Positions 1-5,913 of a stretch of DNA of 55,863 bases are shown piece after piece. The position numbers and the translations under genes were made by a program. Positions within the stretch are counted from its first letter, which is position 1; each line of letters begins with the position of its first letter. The DNA is from a virus. The notes under the pieces are model-generated. The model worked only from the letters and a program-made list of their open reading frames with translations, was not told the DNA's origin and searched no databases. The stretch is taken from the IMG/VR virus record IMGVR_UViG_3300028840_002412, positions 1 to 55,863 of that record; one strand, 5' to 3'.

Positions 1-144
1 TTCCTCCGACTGCTCCTCAAACCAAAATAAGCAATCAGAGCAAATGGCGTCACCAGGGACGAGCTTATCCCAATCCGTAAATGTGGGGCGTACCCACTCA
101 TCGAACGGCTGGCCTTTCACGGCCCTGTTGCCACAGATCCGGCA
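1..144. repeat. Terminal direct repeat, left copy
   Basis: Bases 1-144 are identical to 55720-55863. The repeat lies inside csf1, whose reading frame runs uninterrupted through the junction, so the window is best read as a circular molecule (about 55,719 bp) linearised at an arbitrary point. A true short terminal repeat of packaged DNA is possible but less likely, because such repeats usually lie outside genes. Confidence 0.95.
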
Positions 145-150
145 TATCAT
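1..150 (-). CDS. csf1: Csf1, type IV-B CRISPR large-subunit-like protein (N-terminal part)
   Basis: This is the first 50 codons of csf1; the remainder is at 55072-55719 after closing the circle. The ATG at 150-148 starts MICRICGNRA, giving the first CxxC of a zinc finger (Cys3, Cys6). The second pair (CSDC) follows about 30 residues later. A four-cysteine N-terminal zinc finger is characteristic of Csf1, the Cas8-like subunit of type IV effector complexes. No strong Shine-Dalgarno is visible before this ATG, so translation may depend on the upstream gene at 206-400. Identity is inferred from the zinc finger and from the adjoining cas11-csf2-csf3-cysH genes. Confidence 0.85.
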   Translation of the reverse strand, partial: MICRICGNRAVKGQPFDEWVRPTFTDWDKLVPGDAICSDCLFWFEEQSEE

Positions 151-205
151 CGTGCGTGAGCTACAATCCCGACTTTCCCGACTTTGATCCAATCTACTTT
201 ATCCA

Positions 206-400
206 CTACCGCCCTCCTCTGCGCACCGGTGACACGATAATCGTTCCCGCCGGTACGTCCATGTGCAGTCCGTTCATCACCCGCACAGGCCCCGCGATCT
301 GAACCTGGAGCGGCTGCGCGAGTAGGCCGAATAGATACCCAATGCCCACTGCGCCCACGAGGGCGCAGGTTGCTGCCAGTGCTAGTAAAATCTCCAACAT
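206..400 (-). CDS. Small membrane protein
   Basis: This 64-residue protein has one long hydrophobic helix near the N-terminus (MLEILLALAATC through GYLFGLLA) and a short polar tail rich in Val and Arg. The ATG at 400 is chosen because a good GGAGAG ribosome site precedes it; reading further upstream would translate the CGTG tetranucleotide repeat. It is the gene immediately upstream of csf1 on the leftward operon. No family was recognised; it could be a small anchor or a superinfection or holin-like peptide. Confidence 0.6.
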   Translation of the reverse strand: MLEILLALAATCALVGAVGIGYLFGLLAQPLQVQIAGPVRVMNGLHMDVPAGTIIVSPVRRGGR

Positions 401-418
401 CTGTCCAACTCTCCTTTT

Positions 419-452
<34 letters not shown>

Positions 453-1235
453 TCAGGATGCGCTTTTGCGCACTCCCTGCGCACTTCTCTGGGGCAGGGG
501 GTTCCTACCCAGCAATTCCAACGTTCTCAGCGCATCGGGGGACAATGAAACGCCGAGATTTTTATGCTGCTCGTCCTTCCAGTCGGCCATCCTGCGATCT
601 AGCAGCGCATCGCGGATATTCTGCCTGAATTCACGCCGCTTGATGCCGTATCGCCGCGCCTCTCGCTCTGAGAATTCAGCGCCGCCATTGGCCACAGCGC
701 GATAGAACGACCGCGCCTGGGTGCTGACGAGAAAGTCAGGCAACGTTCGCCGGCGGCGACGCTTGCCGTCTTTGGGCTGGTCCCACAGGTTCAGATCGAC
801 GGTCTCGGCGGTTTTCTCCATCTCCTCCTCTGGCTCCTCCTCGTATCGCCGCCGGCCGAGCGGATTCCAGATACCGTCATCGGGACTCATATTATCATAG
901 AGCGGCGTAGTGCGCGCCAGCAGCTCAATCGCCAGCCGATATAGATACGATGCCGCCGATGGGCCAATCCAGCATAGGATAATCGTCACCGCGAACCAGG
1001 GCCATTCCAGCGCGAACCAGGGCGACCACTCGTAATTCAACCAGCGCCAATATCCGACCGACTTGGCGCGAGCACGTGCCCAAACCAGGCATCCGATAGA
1101 CCACAGGCCGACATCGACGAGCATTAAGACGAGACTCATCATCAACCAGGTCTGTCGCGGGATCTTGACCTCAGTCTCAGCGCCAACTCGCGTTGCCTCA
1201 CGCGGTCCAGTTGTGGAGATAAATGGCACAGGCAT
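453..1235 (-). CDS. Two-helix membrane protein with basic cytoplasmic domain
   Basis: This 260-residue protein has two predicted membrane segments (about residues 29-52 and 80-105). They are followed by an acidic stretch (EEEPEEEMEK), a highly basic patch (DGKRRRRRTL, about 157-166) and a helical, Arg-rich region (about 170-225) that could bind nucleic acid. The ATG at 1235 follows an AGGAGG-like site and lies two bases from the stop of the preceding gene, so it is part of the leftward operon that continues into the csf genes. The family is unknown; membrane anchoring plus a basic domain suggests tethering of DNA or RNA to the membrane, which is inference. Confidence 0.65.
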   Translation of the reverse strand: MPVPFISTTGPREATRVGAETEVKIPRQTWLMMSLVLMLVDVGLWSIGCLVWARARAKSVGYWRWLNYEWSPWFALEWPWFAVTIILCWIGPSAASYLYRLAIELLARTTPLYDNMSPDDGIWNPLGRRRYEEEPEEEMEKTAETVDLNLWDQPKDGKRRRRRTLPDFLVSTQARSFYRAVANGGAEFSEREARRYGIKRREFRQNIRDALLDRRMADWKDEQHKNLGVSLSPDALRTLELLGRNPLPQRSAQGVRKSAS

Positions 1236-1236
1236 T

Positions 1237-1416
1237 TTAGCGCCCCTCCTGCCGCTTGCTGTCCGTCAGCTCCCACACAGCGTCCATAACCCGGATCAGG
1301 AATACGCCGAGTGCGGCCCACGGGTAATGACTCTCTGGCCAAATGAGCGTGGCGGCCAGTGCCAATGCCGTGCAGGCCCCATACACGATCACTGAACCTA
1401 CCAATTGAGCAGGCAT
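1237..1416 (-). CDS. Small membrane protein
   Basis: This 59-residue protein (MPAQLVGSVIVYG...) has two short hydrophobic segments, about residues 5-23 and 29-45, and a charged C-terminus. The start at 1416 is preceded by GGGGAGG and lies just after the stop of the upstream gene at 1418. It is a member of the leftward early operon. No function is recognisable. Confidence 0.55.
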   Translation of the reverse strand: MPAQLVGSVIVYGACTALALAATLIWPESHYPWAALGVFLIRVMDAVWELTDSKRQEGR

Positions 1417-1417
1417 C

Positions 1418-2098
1418 CTAGTGCCTCCCCTGGCCATTCAGACGGCCAGCCTCGCGCAACACTGCCACGTCATTGCCAATCGCTGACCGGCTGACGCCAA
1501 ACTGCTCCGCCAGTTGTACCTGGGTGGGCGGCTCCTGTGCCAACATAGCAGCCAACACCCGCTCACGCCGCTCGTCGGTTGACAAGCCTGACACATCGGG
1601 TGCCAAGTTGTCCGCCGGCCTGTCAACTGGCGCGTCAACTGGCATCGGCTTGGCACTCGTCTTGTCCGGCTTGTCACTCTCGATGCGACCAGATAGCAAG
1701 GACTGGATGTACCCGACGACAATGAGCGCCAACGGAATAAAGCCGGCTGCCAACATTGCCATCGGCCTGGCGGCCTCCGGGTCAACCTGGCGCATACGTG
1801 GCACGAGTTGACGCCAACTGAACAGCCACGCATAGCCAACAAGCAACACCTGGCCAACCAGTATCCACCGTGCCCGCTTGCGTTTGGCTTTGACATCCTG
1901 CTGGAGACGGCCATACCAGTACATGCCCAACTCGCTAGTAATGTCGGCCATCGTGTTGAGCAGCAGGCCCAACCAGCCCCACCCATCCGGCATCAGGCGC
2001 GCCAAGTATGCGCCGTCGAGGCCAGAGCTGGCAATCATCAATCCAATGCTGGCAATCCACAGCGAGGCTTGCAATATCCACTGCCAGACTGATTTCAT
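1418..2098 (-). CDS. Polytopic membrane protein with C-terminal helix-turn-helix
   Basis: This 226-residue protein has about four hydrophobic segments in its first 135 residues (around 8-28, 38-58, 77-94 and 110-133). A Pro/Asp-rich linker follows, then a C-terminal DNA-binding helix-turn-helix (about 190-218, PTQVQLAEQFGVSRSAIGND). This resembles the DUF2637-type architecture of membrane-attached transcription factors on mobile elements, though the family match is unverified. The start at 2098 has a GGGGAGGGGGA ribosome site and overlaps the stop of the upstream HTH gene by four bases, implying translational coupling. A membrane-linked regulator of this operon is the simplest reading. Confidence 0.65.
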   Translation of the reverse strand: MKSVWQWILQASLWIASIGLMIASSGLDGAYLARLMPDGWGWLGLLLNTMADITSELGMYWYGRLQQDVKAKRKRARWILVGQVLLVGYAWLFSWRQLVPRMRQVDPEAARPMAMLAAGFIPLALIVVGYIQSLLSGRIESDKPDKTSAKPMPVDAPVDRPADNLAPDVSGLSTDERRERVLAAMLAQEPPTQVQLAEQFGVSRSAIGNDVAVLREAGRLNGQGRH

Positions 2099-2403
2099 TC
2101 CCCCTCCCCACTCACCCGCTTGAGCACCGCCCGCGCTGCGCGAATGTCCCCCGCCGTGACGTTCAGCACAGCCGGTTCGTCCTCCCCGCTCTCTTTGGGC
2201 CGGCCCGTAGGCCGTGGAATGGCGGCGAATCGCTCCACGTTCGAGCGCCTGAACACCCAACGCCCAGATAGTTTTTGCCCCTCGAGCCGCCCACTCCCTG
2301 CAAGCTGCCGGACGCGGCCCCCAGTCACACTGAGTAGAGCCGCAGCAGCTCTCACATCCATCAGTTCATCTTGTTCGTTCTGTCCATCGGCCATAGTCTG
2401 CAT
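2095..2403 (-). CDS. Excisionase-like (MerR/Xis-type) helix-turn-helix protein
   Basis: This 102-residue protein has an N-terminal winged-helix fold: residues about 15-60 (DVRAAAALLSVTGGRVRQL, then GRWVFRRSNVERFA) match the helix-turn-helix-wing pattern of excisionase/MerR-like domains. Its AGGAGG site at 2410-2415 and the promoter at 2437-2465 lie directly upstream, making it the first gene of the leftward operon that later includes csf1-csf3 and cysH. It is a likely DNA-binding regulator or recombination directionality factor. A second in-frame ATG three codons downstream is an alternative start. Confidence 0.7.
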   Translation of the reverse strand: MQTMADGQNEQDELMDVRAAAALLSVTGGRVRQLAGSGRLEGQKLSGRWVFRRSNVERFAAIPRPTGRPKESGEDEPAVLNVTAGDIRAARAVLKRVSGEGE

Positions 2404-2436
2404 AGTCTGCCTCCTATCAGTTTTGTCAGTGTATAT

Positions 2437-2465
2437 ATTCTATCACACCCGCTAGGCTGCGTCAA
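2437..2465 (-). promoter_or_regulatory. Strong sigma70-type promoter, leftward early operon
   Basis: On the minus strand TTGACG (2465-2460) and TAGAAT (2442-2437) are separated by exactly 17 bases. The predicted start point lies about 20 bases before the AGGAGG site of the 2095-2403 gene. It faces away from the promoter at 2529-2557, forming a divergent control region. Confidence 0.75.
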
Positions 2466-2528
2466 GGGCCAAAGGTAAAATTCAAGGTAAAAGAATTCCT
2501 AGAAATTCTAGAATGGGGAAATTGGGTA

Positions 2529-2557
2529 TTGACAAAGTGTGCCGAATATGATATACT
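2529..2557 (+). promoter_or_regulatory. Strong sigma70-type promoter, rightward early operon
   Basis: TTGACA (2529-2534) and TATACT (2552-2557) are separated by 17 bases. The predicted start point is about 2564, only a few bases before the ATG at 2567. It should drive the rightward early genes beginning at 2762. Confidence 0.8.
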
Positions 2558-2566
2558 TTTATCCAG

Positions 2567-2635
2567 ATGGGCAACGAGAACGAGCAGACAGAAGAGTACA
2601 CGGCCTGGGCAATCGCGCAGAGCTTCAAGGGCTAA
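2567..2635 (+). CDS. Possible leaderless 22-residue micro-protein
   Basis: An ATG at 2567 opens 22 codons (MGNENEQTEEYTAWAIAQSF then Lys-Gly-stop). It lies 9 bases after the -10 box, so the transcript would be leaderless or nearly so. The acidic N-terminus and the gene-like composition hint at a real peptide, possibly a leader peptide for the structured region downstream. The short length makes chance occurrence quite possible. Confidence 0.3.
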   Translation: MGNENEQTEEYTAWAIAQSFKG

Positions 2636-2761
2636 TTCTCCTCCGAGTAGCCGAAACCGGGCATACGCCCGGTCCGCCGGGACTGGCCGCCCGGTGCTGA
2701 CGATGGCAGGCCACATAGCGGCTCAAGCTGGAGCCGACACCAAAACGGAGCGGAGGATACA

Positions 2762-3175
2762 ATGAAACGGACTTTTTCCTACACGACTGAATGGAGCGAC
2801 TGGAGCGAGAACAGCCCGAGCACGCGGGGACGGCTTCCCAGAGCCGTCAGGCTCCCCGACGGAGAGATGATCGACTTGACCCCAGACGAGAGATTCCAGC
2901 GTCCGAGCCGCAGCGGCTATTTCCAGATTCACGCCAATGTGCGCGTGCGGATCGCGCACTGGGGCGACAACGGCACGCAGCGGATGGGCCGCGCCGGGGG
3001 CAAGATGGACGTGATTGCGCCCAAGGGCAGCGAGTTTCTTTTCGAGCAGAGGTGCCCTCTCTGCGGCGGGCACATCGGAATGACGACTGATTCCGACGCA
3101 CCGCCGATGTTCCACCCCGCATGCAAAGCGGAGATGGACGAGAACGAGGCCGCGTGGGCTGAGCAAATGGCCTAG
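2762..3175 (+). CDS. Zinc-binding early protein of unknown function
   Basis: This 137-residue protein starts at an ATG with a GGAGG site eight bases upstream. The N-terminal two thirds are basic and lack a recognisable domain. Near the C-terminus CPLCGGH followed by HPAC (about residues 101-124) provides the ligands of a small zinc ribbon. The C-terminal tail is acidic. It is the first substantial gene behind the rightward promoter. Function is unknown. Confidence 0.7.
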   Translation: MKRTFSYTTEWSDWSENSPSTRGRLPRAVRLPDGEMIDLTPDERFQRPSRSGYFQIHANVRVRIAHWGDNGTQRMGRAGGKMDVIAPKGSEFLFEQRCPLCGGHIGMTTDSDAPPMFHPACKAEMDENEAAWAEQMA

Positions 3176-3192
3176 CCTCCCCCATCGCCCAA

Positions 3193-3220
3193 GCCGGGCG
3201 GGCTGTAGAATAGCCCGGCG
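3193..3220. repeat. Intergenic hairpin repeat, copy 1
   Basis: A 28-base unit, identical to 4103-4130, can fold with GGGCT pairing AGCCC around a GTAGAAT loop, flanked by GCC/GGC. It lies just after a stop codon, as the second copy does. Shorter or diverged relatives are at 3320-3342 and about 4470-4491. Confidence 0.85.
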
Positions 3221-3224
3221 ACAA

Positions 3225-3286
3225 CCGCTTGAGCACAGTGGAGCGCGCTGAGAACCAGCGGCCCGGTTCGAGTCCGAGCAGGCGGG
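3225..3286 (+). other. tRNA-like element, probably degenerate
   Basis: A T-arm-like segment (CCCGG, loop TTCGAGT, CCGAG with one mismatch, 3262-3278) is followed directly by CAGGCGG (3279-3285). That segment pairs over seven positions with CCGCTTG (3225-3231) as an acceptor stem. Between them, CGCTG and CAGCG could form an anticodon-like stem, but its loop has only five bases and lacks the conserved U33, and the D arm is rudimentary. At 61 bases it is too short for a normal tRNA. It could be a decayed tRNA, a tRNA mimic, a piece of an attachment site, or chance. Confidence 0.3.
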
Positions 3287-3319
3287 CATAGAGGAACAAC
3301 CGACGAACTAGTAGACCGA

Positions 3320-3342
3320 GCCGGGCGGGCTGAATACCCGGC
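3320..3342. repeat. Intergenic hairpin repeat, short variant
   Basis: It shares the first half of the 28-base unit at 3193-3220 but has a shorter loop (GCCGGGCGGGCTGAATACCC then GGC). The arm GCCGGG pairs with CCCGGC. It ends at the ribosome site (AAGGAG) of the pentapeptide-repeat gene and could modulate access to it. Confidence 0.6.
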
Positions 3343-3354
3343 AAGGAGAATCAG

Positions 3355-4089
3355 ATGATAAAGTACTTGAGCGATGCGGATCTGAGCAGGGCCGACTTGA
3401 GCAAGGTCAACTTGAGCGAGATTGACCTTAGCAAGGCCGACTTGAGCGGAGCTTGGCTGAACAGAGCTAACCTGCGTGGGGCCAACCTGAGCGAGGCCGA
3501 CTTGAGCGGGGCCAGCCTGTACGAGGCCAACCTGAGCGGTGCCAGCTTGGCCGAGGTCGACCTGCGCGGTGCCGATCTGGGCGAGGCAGACCTGACCAGG
3601 GCCGACCTGACCAGGGCCGACCTGCGCGGGGCTGACCTGCGCGGTGCCGATCTGAGCGAGGCTGACCTGAGCGGGGCTGACCTGCGCCAGGCCGACCTGA
3701 GCAGGGCCAACCTGCACGAGGCCAACCTGAGCAGGGCCAACCTGCTCAGGGCCAGCATGGCCGAGGCCGATTTGACCGAGGCCGACCTGCGCAGGGCCGA
3801 CCTGCGCTGGGCCGACTTGTACGGGGTCGGCCTCTGCCAGGCCGACTTGCGCGGGACTGACCTGCGCGAGGCCGATTTGAGCGGAGCCCGCCTGGACTTT
3901 GTAAATTGGCCGCTCCAGAGCGGCTCATTTGACGTGGGCATTGACCTGGATCGGTTTCGCCAGTTGCTCTACCACATCTGCCGCGTCCAGTGCGGCGGCG
4001 CAAAAGAAATCCAGGGCCTCCTGGCCGGGGAGGCCAATCTCTGGACAGGGGTGGAGCGCTATCATCTGCGCTCCATCACGAAGGACTAG
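3355..4089 (+). CDS. Pentapeptide-repeat protein
   Basis: This 244-residue protein has about 35 consecutive A(D/N)LXX pentapeptides (residues about 8-185), followed by a non-repetitive C-terminal segment of about 60 residues. Pentapeptide repeats fold into a right-handed quadrilateral beta-helix. In the Qnr and MfpA families this fold mimics DNA and protects or inhibits gyrase, but many pentapeptide proteins have no known role. The ATG is preceded by AAGGAG. The position among early genes fits an inhibitor or DNA mimic, for example an anti-defence protein, but that is inference. The internal DNA repetition follows from the coding repeats. Confidence 0.9.
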   Translation: MIKYLSDADLSRADLSKVNLSEIDLSKADLSGAWLNRANLRGANLSEADLSGASLYEANLSGASLAEVDLRGADLGEADLTRADLTRADLRGADLRGADLSEADLSGADLRQADLSRANLHEANLSRANLLRASMAEADLTEADLRRADLRWADLYGVGLCQADLRGTDLREADLSGARLDFVNWPLQSGSFDVGIDLDRFRQLLYHICRVQCGGAKEIQGLLAGEANLWTGVERYHLRSITKD

Positions 4090-4102
4090 CCCCCACCGCC
4101 CA

Positions 4103-4130
4103 GCCGGGCGGGCTGTAGAATAGCCCGGCG
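4103..4130. repeat. Intergenic hairpin repeat, copy 2
   Basis: It is identical over 28 bases to 3193-3220 and likewise lies directly downstream of a stop codon (TAG at 4087-4089). Similar C-rich flanks precede both copies, suggesting duplication of an intergenic module rather than chance. Confidence 0.85.
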
Positions 4131-4173
4131 CTTATTCGAAGATAGTAGCCCGGAAGGGCAGAAAGAGACAAAG

Positions 4174-4452
4174 ATGTTGATTATCTCAAGACACGCCGGA
4201 GCCATCGAATGGCTCAAGCAGCGCGGCATCGAGGGCCGCGTGATTGTTCACGCGACCGTAGACGATATTCGCGGGGAGGACGTTATCGGCCACCTACCAT
4301 TGGCGCTGGCCTCCTGTGCCGCCAGCGTAACCACTATCGATCTCCCCTTTCTCCGGCCAGAACAGCGAGGGAAAGATCTCTCCCCGGAAGAGATGGACGA
4401 GGCGGGAGCATGCACGCGCACGTTCCGCGTGCGCGAGGTAGATTTGGGTTAG
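4174..4452 (+). CDS. csx16: Csx16-like protein (candidate ring nuclease / anti-type III factor)
   Basis: This 92-residue protein begins MLIISRHAGAIEWLKQRG. The SRHxGAxEW signature near the N-terminus, the central (D)VIGxLP(L/V)xLA segment and the ARGKxLSxEEM-like motif (QRGKDLSPEEMDEAGA) match the CRISPR-associated Csx16 family (VVA1548) as I know it. Csx16 occurs in type III CRISPR loci and has been proposed on bioinformatic grounds to be a ring nuclease that degrades cyclic oligoadenylate. No type III locus is present here, so on a phage it would plausibly dampen the host's type III signalling, analogous to AcrIII-1. Family assignment is fairly confident; the anti-CRISPR role is inference. 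Confidence 0.75.
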   Translation: MLIISRHAGAIEWLKQRGIEGRVIVHATVDDIRGEDVIGHLPLALASCAASVTTIDLPFLRPEQRGKDLSPEEMDEAGACTRTFRVREVDLG

Positions 4453-4620
4453 CCTCTTCCGCGCCGCCACGGGACGGCCTACAATATCCCGTCAAGGCCT
4501 GACTTTTCAGGCCCCTTGGGTGCTATCCGACCGGGACACCAAATGGAGTAGCGCGAGTAACCCGGTATCTCGCGGGCACCCAAGGGGGCTGAAACTAATA
4601 GACACAAGGAGAATGGACTG
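4453..4620 (+). ncRNA. Highly structured intergenic RNA with possible pseudoknot
   Basis: This 168-base gene-free stretch follows csx16. It contains CGGGA/TCCCG (4470-4474/4487-4491), a perfect hairpin GGCCTGA-CTTT-TCAGGCC (4496-4513) and a 12-bp stem 4512-4523/4576-4587. Inside that stem are two interleaved helices, ACCGGG/CCCGGT (4530-4535/4561-4566) and CGCGAG/CTCGCG (4552-4557/4569-4574), an H-type pseudoknot order. It ends at the AAGGAG site of the next gene. A cis-regulatory leader or a free small RNA would both fit. No known RNA class was recognised. Confidence 0.55.
4470..4491. repeat. Intergenic hairpin repeat, diverged copy
   Basis: CGGGACGGCCTACAATATCC then CG follows the same pattern as the 28-base unit (CGGG-nn-GGC-y, AATA, CCCG) with substitutions on both arms. 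Pairing of CGGGA with TCCCG is kept, which suggests structure is conserved rather than sequence. Confidence 0.45.
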
Positions 4621-4836
4621 ATGGACGCAAACGTCGCTTACTATGAGACCACATCCAAAACACTCGTGCGCGTGGTGCGCACCGAGGGGCGGATCGCCTA
4701 TCTGGACGACAGCACCACGGCCCACCTGCGCGACCTGTACCGCCCCCGCTGGCTGGTGCGTGCCGAGCAGGCCCTAGACGGCGCCCAGGGCGAGCGAGCC
4801 ACCGTCGAGGATGCCCGCTATGGAGGCCGCCCGTGA
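4621..4836 (+). CDS. Hypothetical early protein
   Basis: This is a 71-residue, mixed-charge soluble protein (MDANVAYYETTSKTLVRVVR...). The ATG at 4621 lies ten bases after AAGGAG; an ATG at 4613 is closed after one codon. Its stop overlaps the GTG of the next gene (GTGA), so the pair is probably translationally coupled. No recognisable domain. Confidence 0.6.
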   Translation: MDANVAYYETTSKTLVRVVRTEGRIAYLDDSTTAHLRDLYRPRWLVRAEQALDGAQGERATVEDARYGGRP

Positions 4837-5186
4837 GCGACCGACAGTACAGCGACGAGTACGCACGCGGCTATGCGGATGCCCTTCTCGGTGCCGGGCC
4901 GGACTACGGCCAGGACACCATCGAGCGGATGCGCGACTACTGCGCCGGATACAGCGCAGGCAAGCGGGAGACCGAAAAAGCCGATCGCCAGACAGTCTTA
5001 CAAGTGAATGGACGACAGGAGGCCCCAGCCACAGCCGAAAGGCGCACACAAAGGCGCGGATATAGTAGTTCTGGGTGGGTGCCCAGGCGGCACTCGACAA
5101 AAATGAGGCGCGCCGATCTCGCCGCAACGGGCTGGCAACTCAACGGCGGTGATGATTCAACCGACAGACACAAGGAGGACCAATGA
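4833..5186 (+). CDS. Hypothetical protein
   Basis: This 117-residue frame starts at a GTG overlapping the previous stop. The first 50 residues (SDRQYSDEYARGYADALLGA...) look like a helical coding sequence; the remainder is rich in Arg, Ser and Gln with lower coding character. It ends at the start of the next gene with a short overlap. No family recognised. Confidence 0.5.
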   Translation: MSDRQYSDEYARGYADALLGAGPDYGQDTIERMRDYCAGYSAGKRETEKADRQTVLQVNGRQEAPATAERRTQRRGYSSSGWVPRRHSTKMRRADLAATGWQLNGGDDSTDRHKEDQ

Positions 5187-5401
5187 ACCTCGTACGACTA
5201 TCCGAAACCACCATCGTGCGCGTCGAGGACGGCGCGGCGCACGTCCTGGCCAGCGCCGACGAAAAGCGCATCGGGCAGACCATCCCGTTAGCCGACCTGG
5301 CCGCCGAGCGTGGCTGGACGCAGGTCGAGCCAGAGCCGCCAGAGGCCCCGTTCGTGCCCTGGCTGTTGAACCTGCTCAGAGAGGCATTCAGGCGCAGATA
5401 A
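5183..5401 (+). CDS. Hypothetical protein with amphipathic C-terminus
   Basis: This 72-residue protein has an excellent AAGGAGG site. The central part is a small alpha/beta segment; the C-terminus (FVPWLLNLLREAFRRR) is a basic amphipathic helix that could contact membrane. It forms a cluster of small early genes with its neighbours. Function unknown. Confidence 0.6.
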   Translation: MNLVRLSETTIVRVEDGAAHVLASADEKRIGQTIPLADLAAERGWTQVEPEPPEAPFVPWLLNLLREAFRRR

Positions 5402-5424
5402 AGGTTGATAGAAAGGAACAGACA

Positions 5425-5652
5425 ATGAAACGAATCACGGTTATCCTGCTTGCCCTCTCGCTCGTATTACTCGCTTGCACGCCACGAGTCATTACGCTGG
5501 AAGGCGAGACCATCGAACTGCGCACGGCGTTTAATATCAAGCTGCAAGGATCTACTTATCCAGTGTACGAATTTGAGCACGATGGGCTGTACTGCCTGAT
5601 TAGCTATGGCAGCTTCCTGAGCGGCCTGTGGTGCGAACGGATTGAGGAATGA
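5425..5652 (+). CDS. Small lipoprotein
   Basis: This 75-residue protein starts at the ATG at 5425 behind GAAAGGA. Its N-terminus (MKRITVILLALSLVLLACTP) is a signal peptide ending in a lipobox (LLAC), so the mature protein should be lipidated at Cys18 and exported. The mature part is about 57 residues with three further cysteines. Phage-encoded lipoproteins expressed early or as lysogenic-conversion genes often block superinfection at the cell surface; that role is inference. Confidence 0.7.
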   Translation: MKRITVILLALSLVLLACTPRVITLEGETIELRTAFNIKLQGSTYPVYEFEHDGLYCLISYGSFLSGLWCERIEE

Positions 5653-5816
5653 CCTACTACACTGCCAGCGGCGTGGCCGACACCCGCACCATCTACGACG
5701 CACACGCCAATGGCGTACAGTACCTCCTCGCCGGGGCTGCCGATCGGATCGCACGCGCAGAACAGATCGCGGCACCTGCTCCAAATACGGCTGCACCGTC
5801 TCGGGTGGCGGCGTAG
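5649..5816 (+). CDS. Small hypothetical protein
   Basis: A 55-residue frame (MTYYTASGVADTRTIYDAHA...) starts with an ATG overlapping the lipoprotein stop (ATGA). It is rich in Ala and predicted helical in its second half. The overlap and codon choice support a real coupled gene. No recognisable domain. Confidence 0.55.
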   Translation: MTYYTASGVADTRTIYDAHANGVQYLLAGAADRIARAEQIAAPAPNTAAPSRVAA

Positions 5817-5878
5817 GGTTCGAACCGCCCGAGGGCGAGGTGGTGTGCATTTCGTGTGCGGGAGATCGCAAGAGGGGC

Positions 5879-5907
5879 TTGACACAGCCGCCCAGATCTG
5901 GTACAAT
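5879..5907 (+). promoter_or_regulatory. Strong sigma70-type promoter
   Basis: TTGACA (5879-5884) and TACAAT (5902-5907) are separated by 17 bases. Predicted initiation is near 5914. The transcript would begin with the structured RNA at 5914-6055 and then reach the 6075 gene if it reads through the hairpin. Confidence 0.75.
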
Positions 5908-5913
5908 GAAGGC

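Larger units (their letters stand above)
2466..2761. other. Divergent control region and rightward leader
   Basis: No long gene lies here. The region holds the rightward promoter (2529-2557), a nearly leaderless micro-ORF (2567-2635) and a perfect hairpin (CCGGGC at 2657-2662, ATAC loop, GCCCGG at 2667-2672) followed by more GC-rich dyad-like sequence up to about 2700. The remainder between the two promoters (2466-2528) is AT-rich and contains ATTCCTAGAAATTCTAGAAT, an imperfect dyad that may bind a repressor. The operator idea is inference. Confidence 0.5.

Noticed and set aside
2462-2765. Frames of 78-84 residues covering the divergent promoters
   Set aside because: They would require translation across both promoters, lack ribosome sites and have no protein-like composition. 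The region is better explained as control DNA.
3172-3941. Long minus-strand frames with regular repeats opposite the pentapeptide gene
   Set aside because: These are antisense reflections of the repeated ADLXX codons. They lack ribosome sites and the sense strand has the expected protein family.
5806-5835. GGTTCGAACC resembling a tRNA T-loop
   Set aside because: The flanking bases do not make a T stem with an adjoining acceptor stem, and no anticodon arm precedes it. It overlaps the end of the 5649-5816 frame.
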